Part shown: positions 24,651 through 33,628 of the stretch, piece after piece
Layout of the letters: the number at the start of each line of letters is the position of its first letter
How positions within the stretch are numbered: the first letter of the stretch is position 1
Source: Belliella pelovolcani
GTDB taxonomy: Bacteria > Bacteroidota > Bacteroidia > Cytophagales > Cyclobacteriaceae
Direction of reading: 5' to 3'
Assembly: GCF_900156785.1 (NCBI RefSeq)
Contig: NZ_FTOP01000003.1
Coordinates: 358,747-422,746, forward strand
Length of the DNA stretch: 64,000 nucleotides
Program-made: the position numbers and the translations under genes
The notes under the pieces: model-generated
The model's input: the letters and a program-made list of their open reading frames with translations, nothing else
What the model was told of the DNA's origin: nothing
The model's database searches: none

Positions 24651-26786
24651 ATGACTAAATCAATTCAAAAACTTCTAATCCTCTCTTTAGGAATGAGTAT
24701 CGCATGTTCTCAACAAGAACCGGAATTTCAATATCCGGATGTACAGCCACCTGTAGCTACGATCAAGCCCTTTGAAATTACTGCCAAGCATGGACACGTC
24801 AGAGTGGATAATTACTACTGGCTCAATGAGCGAGAAAATCAAGAGGTCATCAATTACCTCAATGCAGAAAATGCCTACATGGACACCATGTTAGCACATA
24901 CCAAGGATTTTCAAGCTTCCCTCTTCAATGAAATGAGAAGTCGCATCAAGGAAGATGATGCTTCTGTCCCTTACAAACTGGATGATTACTACTATTATTC
25001 CAGATATGTCGAAGGTGGAGAGTACCCTATATATGCTAGGAAAAAAGGATCCTTGGATGCAGCCGAAGAAATCATCATGGATGGCAACGAACTGGGTAAG
25101 GATAAGTCCTTTCTCAATTTTTTTACTTCGGTAAGTCATGACCACAACCTCGCTGCCATCATCATGGATACGCAAGGAAGGAATTTCTACACCGTCATGA
25201 TCAAAGACCTCCGAACAGGAGAGATGCTGCCTGACAAAATCGAGAATATCAGAAGCTCAGCTGTCTGGACCACAGACAATAAATCATTCTATTACTCCAT
25301 TCCTGATCCAGTTACACTGAGGAACTATCAAGTCAAAAGACATATCATCGGGCAGGACGCCTCTCAAGATGAGGTTGTTTTTGAAGAAAAGGACCAGACG
25401 CTCAATTGTGGTGTAGGCATCACCAAATCCAAAAAATATATCATCATTGGCTCGGGTCGTACAGATGCCTCTTATGCCTATTATCTAGATGCAGATAAGC
25501 CAGGCAAGCCACTGCTCATAGCACCGATTGAAGACAATGTACAATATGATGTAGACCACGCTGGGGGGGATGAGTTTTTCATTTACACCAATCAAGATGC
25601 TGTCAACTATAGATTGGTGAAGACGCCGATCACTAACCCTACAAAAGCTAACTGGAAAGATGTAATTCCAAATCGCTCAGATATATTTTTGGAAGGTGTA
25701 GATTATTTCAAAGACTATATGGCTGTGCAAGAAACCAAAGAAGGCCTTGCCAAAATCAGAATCATCAAATATGCGGACAATGCCGAACATGAAATCCAAT
25801 TCGACGAACCAGCTTATTCGGCAGGCCTAGGGTACAACCCAGCTTTCGATACTGATGTTGTGAGGTATTCCTATACTTCTATGACTACTCCTAACTCTGT
25901 CTATGATTATAATATGGAGAGCAGGACTAAGGAATTGATGAAAGAGCAGCCTGTTTTGGGGGATTTCAACAAAAATAATTACCAAACCGAGAGGGTCATG
26001 GTCACTGCTAGAGATGGCAAAAAAGTCCCTATGTCCATCGTCTACAGAAAGGATAAATTCAAAAAAGATGGAACCATGCCCGGCTGGATTTATGCCTACG
26101 GTTCTTATGGATACTCCATGGATGCTTCTTTCAGCTCAAGCAGGTTGAGTTTATTGGATAGAGGAATGGTCTATGCCATCGCTCATATCCGTGGAGGTCA
26201 GGAAATGGGAGGGGACTGGTACGAAGATGGCAAGATGATGAACAAGAAAAATTCTTTCTATGATTTCATCGATTGTTCTAAGTGGCTTCAAGACAATGGC
26301 TATGTAGCCAAAGATAAACTCTTCGCCTCAGGAGGTAGTGCAGGTGGCTTACTGATGGGTGGTATTCTCAATATGGCACCCGAACTTTACCGTGGAGTTA
26401 TTGCGGCAGTAGCCTTTGTGGATGTGGTCACTACCATGATGGATGAGTCTATTCCATTGACCACCTTCGAATGGTTAGAGTGGGGGAACCCCAATATCAA
26501 GGAGCAATACGAGTATATGCTTTCTTATTCTCCTTATGACAATGTGGAAGCTAAGAATTACCCACATATCTTAGCAACTACTGGTTTGCATGACTCCCAA
26601 GTACAATACTGGGAACCTGCCAAATGGGTAGCTAAACTCCGAACCCTAAAAACTGACAACAACAACCTATTCCTCTATACAAATATGGATGCAGGTCATG
26701 GAGGAGCGAGTGGCAGATTCGAAAGACTCAAGGAGGTTGCTCGCGAATACGCCTTTGTCTTTGATATCCTCGGTATAAGAGAATAA
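24651..26786 (+). CDS. prolyl oligopeptidase family serine peptidase (S9A), lipoprotein
   Basis: The 711-residue protein starts at ATG 24651 (the frame is open from TTG 24618). Its lipoprotein signal ends SIAC. The N-terminal propeller part begins with HGHVRVDNYYWLNERENQEV, as in oligopeptidase B. The catalytic domain shows YAYGSYGYSMDASFS, AHIRGGQEMGGDWY, Ser563 in GGSAGG, Asp648 in GLHDSQV and His683 in DAGHGG. It should cleave short peptides in the periplasm after basic residues or proline. A strong terminator follows, and the gene is monocistronic. Confidence 0.94.
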   Translation: MTKSIQKLLILSLGMSIACSQQEPEFQYPDVQPPVATIKPFEITAKHGHVRVDNYYWLNERENQEVINYLNAENAYMDTMLAHTKDFQASLFNEMRSRIKEDDASVPYKLDDYYYYSRYVEGGEYPIYARKKGSLDAAEEIIMDGNELGKDKSFLNFFTSVSHDHNLAAIIMDTQGRNFYTVMIKDLRTGEMLPDKIENIRSSAVWTTDNKSFYYSIPDPVTLRNYQVKRHIIGQDASQDEVVFEEKDQTLNCGVGITKSKKYIIIGSGRTDASYAYYLDADKPGKPLLIAPIEDNVQYDVDHAGGDEFFIYTNQDAVNYRLVKTPITNPTKANWKDVIPNRSDIFLEGVDYFKDYMAVQETKEGLAKIRIIKYADNAEHEIQFDEPAYSAGLGYNPAFDTDVVRYSYTSMTTPNSVYDYNMESRTKELMKEQPVLGDFNKNNYQTERVMVTARDGKKVPMSIVYRKDKFKKDGTMPGWIYAYGSYGYSMDASFSSSRLSLLDRGMVYAIAHIRGGQEMGGDWYEDGKMMNKKNSFYDFIDCSKWLQDNGYVAKDKLFASGGSAGGLLMGGILNMAPELYRGVIAAVAFVDVVTTMMDESIPLTTFEWLEWGNPNIKEQYEYMLSYSPYDNVEAKNYPHILATTGLHDSQVQYWEPAKWVAKLRTLKTDNNNLFLYTNMDAGHGGASGRFERLKEVAREYAFVFDILGIRE

Positions 26787-26807
26787 GTACTTCATATAAC
26801 AACTCCC

Positions 26808-26843
26808 AAAAGCCCGATCACCCATCAGATCGGGCTTTTTTTT
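26808..26843 (+). terminator. intrinsic terminator of the S9 peptidase gene
   Basis: AGCCCGATC (26811-26819) pairs with GATCGGGCT (26828-26836), then eight T. Confidence 0.92.
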
Positions 26844-27118
26844 ACTTAATCATCAAAAAAATATGTCTATCCGTTTTCTAGTATGTAGCCAAACAATAGA
26901 TTTTTGAATGTGGAATTTTAATTTCGGTTGACTGTAAACTGTTGTCTATTGACGCGTATCAACAAAATGTAATGCCTCTTTTTTTACCACTTGCATTAGT
27001 GATGAAACTCGTAATAAAGCTCTATATCTTGTTTTATTACAATAAAAATTAAAATATTTCAATGAAAAAAAATTAAAAATACCCTGTTGTGGGTATTTTG
27101 ATATAAGAAATATATATC

Positions 27119-27207
27119 TACATTTGTGGAGGGTGATTAAGCAATTTTTCTTTGGCATTCGCCAAACAACAAAACTTCAAAGGGCTATATTTTTTAGCCC
27201 TTTAATT
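27119..27207 (+). ncRNA. candidate small RNA with own promoter and terminator
   Basis: TTTG at 27097-27100 and TACATTTG at 27119-27126, 18 nt apart, form an excellent Bacteroidota promoter. About 25 nt after the predicted start, TTTGGC-ATTC-GCCAAA (27151-27166) folds. It is followed by a terminator-like hairpin AAAGGGCTA/TAGCCCTTT (27179-27203) and a T-rich tail. The RNA would be about 75 nt. A further perfect hairpin AATACCC-TGTTGT-GGGTATT lies just upstream of the promoter. An open frame over this stretch has no coding character. I recognise no RNA family. Confidence 0.42.
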
Positions 27208-27299
27208 TTACCCCCTCATTATAATGATGATTTGTATATCCGCTTACTTGCACTCAGCCAAACAAGTAATAGTTCCACAAGAAACAAGACAAAACCTCC

Positions 27300-27776
27300 A
27301 ACAAAAAGCTGAACTGAGTAATCGTATAACCGATTAGAACCCCTAAACAGTTACCCAATTACACAGTTACTCATACAACCCCTCGCTTAACGTTTAACAC
27401 TTAACGCTTAACACTTAACAATAAACACTTAACCCTCCAATCCCCCTCCGCTGCGTTCGTTGTGTCACCGTTGCGATCGTCGCGAGAAACTTCATTCCCA
27501 AAATTTCTTTTAGAGCAATTTGTGATTTCCTCCCGTGAGGGATGGTACCAAAGATCCTACCCAACATTCCGATGAATCGTGCAATCGAGCAACCGATTAG
27601 AACCCTTCCCCAGTAACTCATACACCCCCCTTCACTTAACGTTTAACACTTAACAATTAACGCTTAACGCTTAACCCTCCAGCTCACTGTCACCTGCTGC
27701 CGTCCGTCGACCGTGGTCTATCTACCCTAATAACTAATCCCCAATAACTCAATCACTAAATCCCCCCAATCCTAAA
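27300..27776 (+). repeat. word-like repeat region downstream of glutamate dehydrogenase
   Basis: Contains two runs of TTAACGTTTAACACTTAACG-type words (about 27385-27435 and 27638-27680). Between them is a degenerate copy of the about 300-bp unit found at 29.5-30.4 kb (GTTGCGATCGTCGCGAGAAA, GTGATTTCCTCCCGTGAGG). It also holds runs such as CCAATAACTCAATCACTAAA. No gene seen. Confidence 0.75.
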
Positions 27777-29207
27777 TTAAGGAAAAATCCCCAAATCCAT
27801 ATAGCTCACCGCGATCCGCTCAATGGCTAGAATAAAGGCCGCTGTTCTTAGACTTTGAATATTTTTTTCTTTCCGGGTTTTGTTCATCGCATGATAAGCT
27901 TCCACCATGGTTTCCTCTAAGCCTGACAATACCAAATCTCGCTCAGATGCTCCTTTGATCAAGGCATCCTTCTCTAGGTCAGTGAATTCCTCACCTGTGG
28001 CATTTTCTATGGTGCCAAGTAGCTTTCTGTATTTCTCCATATCATAGCGCTTCTCAAGCTTACCAAAAGAGACACGTGACAGATTTTTCAACCACTCAAA
28101 ATAAGAAACAGTAACACCCCCCGCATTGAGGTACATATCAGGGATCACCAAGATACCCTTTTCCAAAAGAATCTTCTCTGCCTCTTGAGTAACAGGACCA
28201 TTTGCAGCTTCTCCAATGATCTTTGCTTTGATTTTGGTAGCATTCGATTTAGTGATCTGATTCTCTAGAGCAGCAGGAACGAGAATATCACATTCATAAG
28301 TCAGTAGTTCAAGACTATTCTTGATAAACTCTCCCTTAGGAAAACCCTTTAAGCCTTTGTTTTTCAGTTGATAGGACTTCAGTGCTTCGATATCAATACC
28401 CTCAGGGTCATAAATGCCTCCATTCCACTCAGCTACGGCAACAATTTTTGCACCAGCCTCCATGATATATTTAGCAGAGTAGTAACCTACATTACCCAAA
28501 CCTTGGATAATGACTGTCTTTCCCTTCATACCTGTAGAAAGTCCCAAAGCTGCCATATCTTCCTCTACCTCTACAGCTTCCCTGATCCCGAAAAATACGC
28601 CTTGTCCAGTAGCTTCTGTTCTCCCATCTATACCGTGCTGAGAAAGTGGCTTACCAGTGACACAACCCTTAGCATTGATCAACTCAGGATTGAATGCCTC
28701 GTAAGTATCCACAATCCAAGCCATTTCCCTTGCACTTGTACCATAATCTGGTGCTGGTACGTCTATTGCCGGTCCAATGAATTTCTTTTTGATGAGTTCA
28801 GAAGTGTACCTCCTCGTAATTTTCTCAAGCTGAGTTTCATTATATTTCAAAGGGTCTATACGAACACCACCTTTGGCACCGCCAAAAGGAACATTGACAA
28901 GTGCACACTTGTATGTCATCAATGCTGCGAGTCCCTTGACCTCATCTTCATTGACATGCTCTGAATAACGGATACCTCCCTTTACTGGCAATTTATGATG
29001 CGAGTGCTGAACCCTATAACCTGTCAGGGTTTCATAAGTACCGTCCTCATTTCTCAAAGGGAAATTGAACTTGTAAATACTGTTACATTGCTTGATTTGC
29101 TCTATCAAACCTGGGTTGAGATTCATGTGTTTGGCGGCATCATCCACAAAACCACATACATCGTCAAATAAACTATACGCTTGTTCCTTACTCATAAAAA
29201 TGGTCAT
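27777..29207 (-). CDS. glutamate dehydrogenase (Glu/Leu/Phe/Val dehydrogenase family)
   Basis: The 476-residue protein reads KLPVKGGIRYSEHVNEDEVKGLAALMTYK with the substrate-binding lysines, then PFGGAKGGVRIDP, IGPAIDVPAPDYGTS and a Rossmann fold at VIIQGLGNVGYYSAK. It interconverts glutamate and 2-oxoglutarate plus ammonium. The frame opens at ATG 29237, but a TATCTTAG -7-like element at about 29222-29229 (minus strand) suggests transcription starts after it. ATG 29207 (MTIFMSKEQ) or 29195 is therefore likelier. The gene stands alone with repeat arrays on both sides. Confidence 0.94.
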   Translation of the reverse strand: MTIFMSKEQAYSLFDDVCGFVDDAAKHMNLNPGLIEQIKQCNSIYKFNFPLRNEDGTYETLTGYRVQHSHHKLPVKGGIRYSEHVNEDEVKGLAALMTYKCALVNVPFGGAKGGVRIDPLKYNETQLEKITRRYTSELIKKKFIGPAIDVPAPDYGTSAREMAWIVDTYEAFNPELINAKGCVTGKPLSQHGIDGRTEATGQGVFFGIREAVEVEEDMAALGLSTGMKGKTVIIQGLGNVGYYSAKYIMEAGAKIVAVAEWNGGIYDPEGIDIEALKSYQLKNKGLKGFPKGEFIKNSLELLTYECDILVPAALENQITKSNATKIKAKIIGEAANGPVTQEAEKILLEKGILVIPDMYLNAGGVTVSYFEWLKNLSRVSFGKLEKRYDMEKYRKLLGTIENATGEEFTDLEKDALIKGASERDLVLSGLEETMVEAYHAMNKTRKEKNIQSLRTAAFILAIERIAVSYMDLGIFP

Positions 29208-29299
29208 ATTTGGTGAATACACTAAGATACAAATCATTTAAAAACTTCAACCCAGCCACCCTGATATTTATTATAAACGGTGCTTTTGGATTTGCAATA

Positions 29300-30385
29300 A
29301 AAAACTAGACATAAGACACAAGATACAAGATACAAGATGCAAGAGGCAAGACATAAGACTCAAGATACAAGAAACGATTCGAGACACAAACTAACCAAGA
29401 AGCAAGAGCCAAGTGTCCTTATTGAAATATGCATGCGTGAAATAAAGTTGAAATATACCTTCCGAACTGAGTAATCGTATAACAAATTAAAACCCCTACA
29501 CAATTTCTCAGTTACTCCTTCAACCCCCCTCGATTAACGTTTAACACTTAACGTTTAACCCTAACCCCCCGATCCCTCAGGACACCCCGAACCCTCGGGC
29601 AATCAATCACTCAATAACCCAATTCCCTCTCCGTTGCGTCCGTTGCGTCATCGTTGCGATCGCCGCGAGAAACTTTATTTCAAAAAAAGCCTTTTAGAGC
29701 TCTTTGAGGAATTTAGAGCGCTTTGTGATTTCCTCCCGTTAGGGATGGTTCCAAAAATATAACCCTAAAACACCCGAATCATGCAATCGATTAGATCCCT
29801 ACCCAGTTACACAATCATACAATAACTCCTTCACCCCCCCTCGATTAACGTTTAACACTTATCGTTTAACCCTAACCCCTCGACCCCTCGGGCAATCAAT
29901 CACTCAATAACCCAATTCCCTCTCCGTTGCGTCCGTTGCGTCATCGTTGCGATCGTCGCGAGAAACTTTATTTCAAAAAAAGCCTCTTAGAGCTCTTTGA
30001 GGAATTTAGAGCGCTTTGTGATTTCCTCCAGTTTGGGATGGTTCCAAAAATATAACCCAAAACACCCGAATCATGCAATCGATTAGATCCCTACCCAGTT
30101 ACACAATCATACAATTACTCCTTCACCCCCCCCCTCGATTAACGTTTAACACTTAACGTTTAACCCTAACCCCCCGACTCCTCGAGGCAACCCCAATTCC
30201 TCGGGACACCTCGACCCCTCGGCACACCAATCTCTCAATAACCCAATTCCCTCTCCGTTGCGTCCGTTGCGTCATCGTTGCGATCGTCGCGAGAAACTTT
30301 ATTTCAAAAGAAGCCTCTTAGAGCTCTTTGAGGAATTTAGAGCGCCTTGTGATTTCCTCCCGTTAGGGAAGGTTCCAAAGATCCG
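29300..30385 (+). repeat. tandem array of about 300-bp units plus ACAAGA and TTAACGTTTAACAC words
   Basis: It starts with a purine-rich run of (A)CAAGATGCAAGA-like words (29307-29400). Three tandem units follow, with the marker CCGTTGCGTCCGTTGCGTCA at 29631, 29934 and 30255 (spacing 303 and 321). Each unit holds, in order: TTAACGTTTAACACTTAACG, CCCCTCGGG mini-palindromes, CGATCGTCGCGAGAAACTTT, AGAGCTCTTTGAGGAATTTA, CGCTTTGTGATTTCCTCC, and AATCATGCAATCGATTAG. No gene is seen. Partial copies are at 27.4 and 35.1 kb. Confidence 0.85.
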
Positions 30386-30394
30386 ACCCAACAA

Positions 30395-30422
30395 AATAAG
30401 CCCCAGTCTCCTAGGGCTTAAT
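30395..30422 (-). terminator. terminator of the fasciclin gene
   Basis: On the minus strand AAGCCC (30419-30414) pairs with GGGCTT (30403-30398), followed by ATTTTGTT, about 30 bp after the fasciclin stop codon. Confidence 0.6.
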
Positions 30423-30447
30423 CAATTTCACATGCTACTTTCAACTA

Positions 30448-31437
30448 TTAAGGAAGAATCACTTTATCTATGACATGAATCACTCCATTAGTGGCTTGGA
30501 TATCTGTCGCTACAATACCTGAAGTCCTATCATTTTGGTCTATCAAACTTGGGCCAGATACATCTACAGTAACTTCATCACCTGAGAACATGGTAATAGT
30601 TCCATTAGATAGGTCTGTAGAGAAAACCCTTCCAGCAAAAACATGGTAAGCCAAAACACCCTGCAATCCTGCAAGACCAATTCCATCTTCTTCATCTATT
30701 AATTCCTCCAAGGAACCGAAACCTAGTTCACCCAACAAATCTACAAAAGCATCATTTGTCGGAGCAAACACGGTCAAATCATTTGTGGTTGCCAAAAGTT
30801 CAACAAAACCAGCAGCGACGACGGCCTCAACAAGTATAGAGAAATTCTCATTTCCAAGAGCTACCTCTACAATGTTTTGAGAAGGCGGAAGCAATACCGC
30901 ATCTATCGCATGAATCACACCATTTCTTGCTCTGATATCAGCCGCTACAATTTCGGCACCATTAATTGTGCCATTATCAGCTGAAATCTCAATAAACTGT
31001 CCATTCACGGTTTGTACAAATGTATTGGTGAGATCAGTAGAAAGCACTGTTCCAGCTACCACATGGTACAATAAGATTTCTCTTAGCCCAGGTTGATTTC
31101 TAACATTGCCGGGATTCAAACCTAGTTCAGCAAATGCAGCATCAGTAGGAGCAAAAGCCGTCAAATCATTTCTAGAGAAAACAGAAGCCAACCCCGTAGA
31201 ACCCAATGCTGCATTGAAAGTGCTAAATGTAGGTCCCGGATTTCTTCTTTCATTTGCTGCACCTACATTGCTTGGAATGCCATTTTGCATTCTATCAATA
31301 GTGGTAGGAATGTCATAAAGTGCTACTTCAGCATCCAATGTTGGGGATACTTCCTCTAGGTCTGAACATGCAGTAAACCCTAGTGCAAAAATGGTCAATA
31401 CTGCCGACCAAATCAATTGGTTTGTTTTTAGTTTCAT
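30448..31437 (-). CDS. lipoprotein with two fasciclin (FAS1) domains
   Basis: The 329-residue protein has a lipoprotein signal (LGFTACSDLEE). Two FAS1 domains follow at about 60-185 and 190-329. Each has the H1 motif (DLTAFAPTDAAFAELG, DLTVFAPTNDAFVDLLG), the YH motif (LLYHVVAGTVLSTDL, LAYHVFAGRVFSTDL) and the end motif (NGVIHAIDAVLLP, NGVIHVIDKVILP). FAS1 proteins mediate adhesion at the cell surface. The two domains are clearly related, as by internal duplication. It is divergent from the GHL10 gene. Confidence 0.95.
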   Translation of the reverse strand: MKLKTNQLIWSAVLTIFALGFTACSDLEEVSPTLDAEVALYDIPTTIDRMQNGIPSNVGAANERRNPGPTFSTFNAALGSTGLASVFSRNDLTAFAPTDAAFAELGLNPGNVRNQPGLREILLYHVVAGTVLSTDLTNTFVQTVNGQFIEISADNGTINGAEIVAADIRARNGVIHAIDAVLLPPSQNIVEVALGNENFSILVEAVVAAGFVELLATTNDLTVFAPTNDAFVDLLGELGFGSLEELIDEEDGIGLAGLQGVLAYHVFAGRVFSTDLSNGTITMFSGDEVTVDVSGPSLIDQNDRTSGIVATDIQATNGVIHVIDKVILP

Positions 31438-31623
31438 TTTTTGTGTAGTTTAGATTAGGTTATTTGTATTTGATAACCGATTAACTCAATTAGATTTTAT
31501 TTTGTTTGAAAAATTATTTGGCTATCAGATTGAATTTTAGAATTTTAAAGGGTCAATCGTGCAATTCGCAACTTGAACTGTTATATTTTTACTTCCAATT
31601 TCATGCATATCCATAACTTCAAT

Positions 31624-33321
31624 ATGTCAAAAAGCCATTTTTACTTTAAGTATCTTGCTATCAAAGCACTAACAAGCCTTAAGATCAACAATCTTCCTAG
31701 CTTCTTATTTTTTGGCATGCTCTTATTGAGTGCCTGTACTTCTTCAAGACCTACCACCAGCCAAAAACCAAGTACAGCGCCAATCTCAACCTCTAAACCC
31801 AATACAAGCATTGGTTTGCCCGAAAAAACAAGCAGTACTTCCTTTTACAACACCTACGAGCTCACACTGCAAGAAGGAAAAAGGGAATTCAGAGGGATAT
31901 GGATCGCAACGGTTGCCAATATCGATTGGCCTCGCTCAGGCATGGATTCTTGGGATAAACAAAAAGCAGACTTCATCGCCTTGCTTGATTACTACCAAAA
32001 CCTAAATTTCAATGCGGTCATCGTCCAAATCCGAGCAGCAGGTGATGCCTTTTATCCATCCCGATTTGCTCCTTGGTCAAAATACCTGACAGGCCAACAA
32101 GGGAAAAAACCAAATACCACAGAAGACCCACTATCTTGGATGATCCTCCAAGCCCATCAACGTGGCATGGAATTTCACGCTTGGCTCAATCCCTACCGGG
32201 CAACATTCGACCTCGCCATTGACCAACTCAGCCCACAGCATGATTTTCACAAACACCCAGATTGGATGATCAAGTACGGCAACAAGTATTATTACAATCC
32301 TGGCATTCCAGAGGTACGCAAGCACCTGACCAACATCATTCAGGAAGTGGTACAAAACTATGACATCGACGCCATCCATTTTGATGATTACTTCTATCCA
32401 TACAAAGTCGAAAAAGAAATATTCAGAGACCAAGAGACATACAAGAAATTTGCGCAAGGACAATCACTCGAAGACTGGAGAAGAAACAATGTCAATCTTC
32501 TAATCAAAGAAACGCACCAGACGATCAAGACTCACAAACCTTGGGTTCAATTTGGTATCAGCCCTTTTGGAGTATGGCGCAACAAAGACAAAGATCCTAA
32601 TGGCTCCAATACCCGAGCAGGGGTAACCAACTATGATGACCTCTTTGCAGATCCCATCACTTGGATGAAAAACGGCTGGATAGATTACCTCATTCCACAA
32701 CTCTATTGGAGCATGGATTACAGCTTAGCTGCGCATCGAGAATTGGTGTCTTGGTGGGCCAAAAACTCACATCAAACCAAAATATACATCGGCAACAGTC
32801 CATACAAAATCCGAGACAATGCAGACAAAGCTTGGGACAACCCTCGCGAAATTTCAACCCAAATTGAATTCGCCAGAACCTTCAGGGAAATTGCTGGAAA
32901 TGCCTTCTTTTCTGCCAGCTCCTTTTATTCAAAAAATAAAGATGTTGCTTCCCTTATCAAAGAGAATAATTACAAATACAAAAAACTAACTCCTCAATTT
33001 GTATCAAAAAGTACAAGTAACGCACTTCCTAGCCCTAAAGCTGAACTCCAAGTGGATCAGGGAATTCCTCGCTTGTTTCTCCCTTATGCCATCGATCCAC
33101 AATTTAGATTTGCCATCATCTATACAACAAATCACCTAAATCAAGTCAGCCAAAAAACAGAAGGCATCTCTTTTAGAAAAATCTACCTCAATGACCGAAC
33201 CAAAAATCTAATTATCCTTGATCAACAAGATTTAAATCAGCAATTCTTAGTTTTGACCTTCATGGATAGATTTGGGAAAGAGAGCAAGGCGCAGGTCTTT
33301 GAAATTCTCGCGAAACCTTAA
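31624..33321 (+). CDS. GHL10 family glycoside-hydrolase-like lipoprotein
   Basis: The 565-residue protein (ATG 31624; earlier starts lie in frame at 31573 and 31603) has a lipoprotein signal ending LLLSAC (about Cys38). A GHL10 (DUF187) TIM barrel follows: REFRGIWIATVANIDWPRSG, VIVQIRAAGDAFYPSRFAPW, MEFHAWLNPYRATFD, YDIDAIHFDDYFYP and WIDYLIPQLYWSM. A C-terminal beta-domain ends the protein. GHL10 proteins are thought to act on peptidoglycan or other envelope glycans. The AmpG-like and NagZ-like genes downstream support a wall-turnover role. The stop codon lies inside the target duplication of an inserted element. Confidence 0.92.
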   Translation: MSKSHFYFKYLAIKALTSLKINNLPSFLFFGMLLLSACTSSRPTTSQKPSTAPISTSKPNTSIGLPEKTSSTSFYNTYELTLQEGKREFRGIWIATVANIDWPRSGMDSWDKQKADFIALLDYYQNLNFNAVIVQIRAAGDAFYPSRFAPWSKYLTGQQGKKPNTTEDPLSWMILQAHQRGMEFHAWLNPYRATFDLAIDQLSPQHDFHKHPDWMIKYGNKYYYNPGIPEVRKHLTNIIQEVVQNYDIDAIHFDDYFYPYKVEKEIFRDQETYKKFAQGQSLEDWRRNNVNLLIKETHQTIKTHKPWVQFGISPFGVWRNKDKDPNGSNTRAGVTNYDDLFADPITWMKNGWIDYLIPQLYWSMDYSLAAHRELVSWWAKNSHQTKIYIGNSPYKIRDNADKAWDNPREISTQIEFARTFREIAGNAFFSASSFYSKNKDVASLIKENNYKYKKLTPQFVSKSTSNALPSPKAELQVDQGIPRLFLPYAIDPQFRFAIIYTTNHLNQVSQKTEGISFRKIYLNDRTKNLIILDQQDLNQQFLVLTFMDRFGKESKAQVFEILAKP

Positions 33322-33614
33322 TAGGGCTTGCTGAAAAAGTCTCAGGTATGCCAGATTCAAAGCGGGCGAATGAAGATGTATGTTTATACTTCGAATGAGC
33401 CCAATAAAGAACCTGTCAAGTCGCCAGGAAGGGATGGTATGCCTGAGGCTAGCCTTAAAATTTCGAATTTTGAAATTTTAAGGAGCTCGGAAATCAAGCT
33501 AGATCATTGATTAAGCTTGCACCTACTTAAAAAGATAATACTTGTTAATTGAGGTATTCTTGAAAACTTAAAGAATTTATGCTCTATTTGGCGTTTTTAA
33601 GCACGCCCTTAATA
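33318..33614 (+). mobile_element. MITE-like element with terminal inverted repeats and TTAATA duplication
   Basis: A 285-bp segment (33324-33608) begins GGGCTTGCTGAAAAAG and ends with the complement of GGGCGTGCTTAAAAAC (13 of 16 matching). It is flanked on each side by the direct repeat TTAATA (33318-33323 and 33609-33614), a probable 6-bp target duplication. A 60-codon open frame inside has no coding character, and no transposase is present. It looks like a non-autonomous element derived from an insertion sequence I cannot name. It inserted exactly at the GHL10 stop codon, separating it from the ampG-like gene. Confidence 0.72.
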
Positions 33615-33628
33615 GGTAATTTACCAGT

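Noticed and set aside
27124..27312. 62-codon plus-strand frame over the candidate small RNA
   Set aside because: It runs through two hairpins and into repeat words; codon use is not coding-like.
27385..27435. Telomere-like TTAACGTTTAAC runs suggesting a linear replicon end or origin
   Set aside because: The runs are short, scattered at several internal places (27, 29.5, 35, 40 kb), and not accompanied by dnaA, parAB or a resolvase.
28368..28964. 198-codon plus-strand frame
   Set aside because: It lies wholly antisense to the conserved glutamate dehydrogenase coding sequence.
29300..30385. Possible CRISPR array
   Set aside because: The repeats are about 300 bp, adjacent, imperfect and without unique spacers, and no cas genes are present.
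33328..33510. 60-codon open frame inside the MITE-like element
   Set aside because: Non-autonomous elements often keep short chance frames; no similarity to transposases and no start signal.
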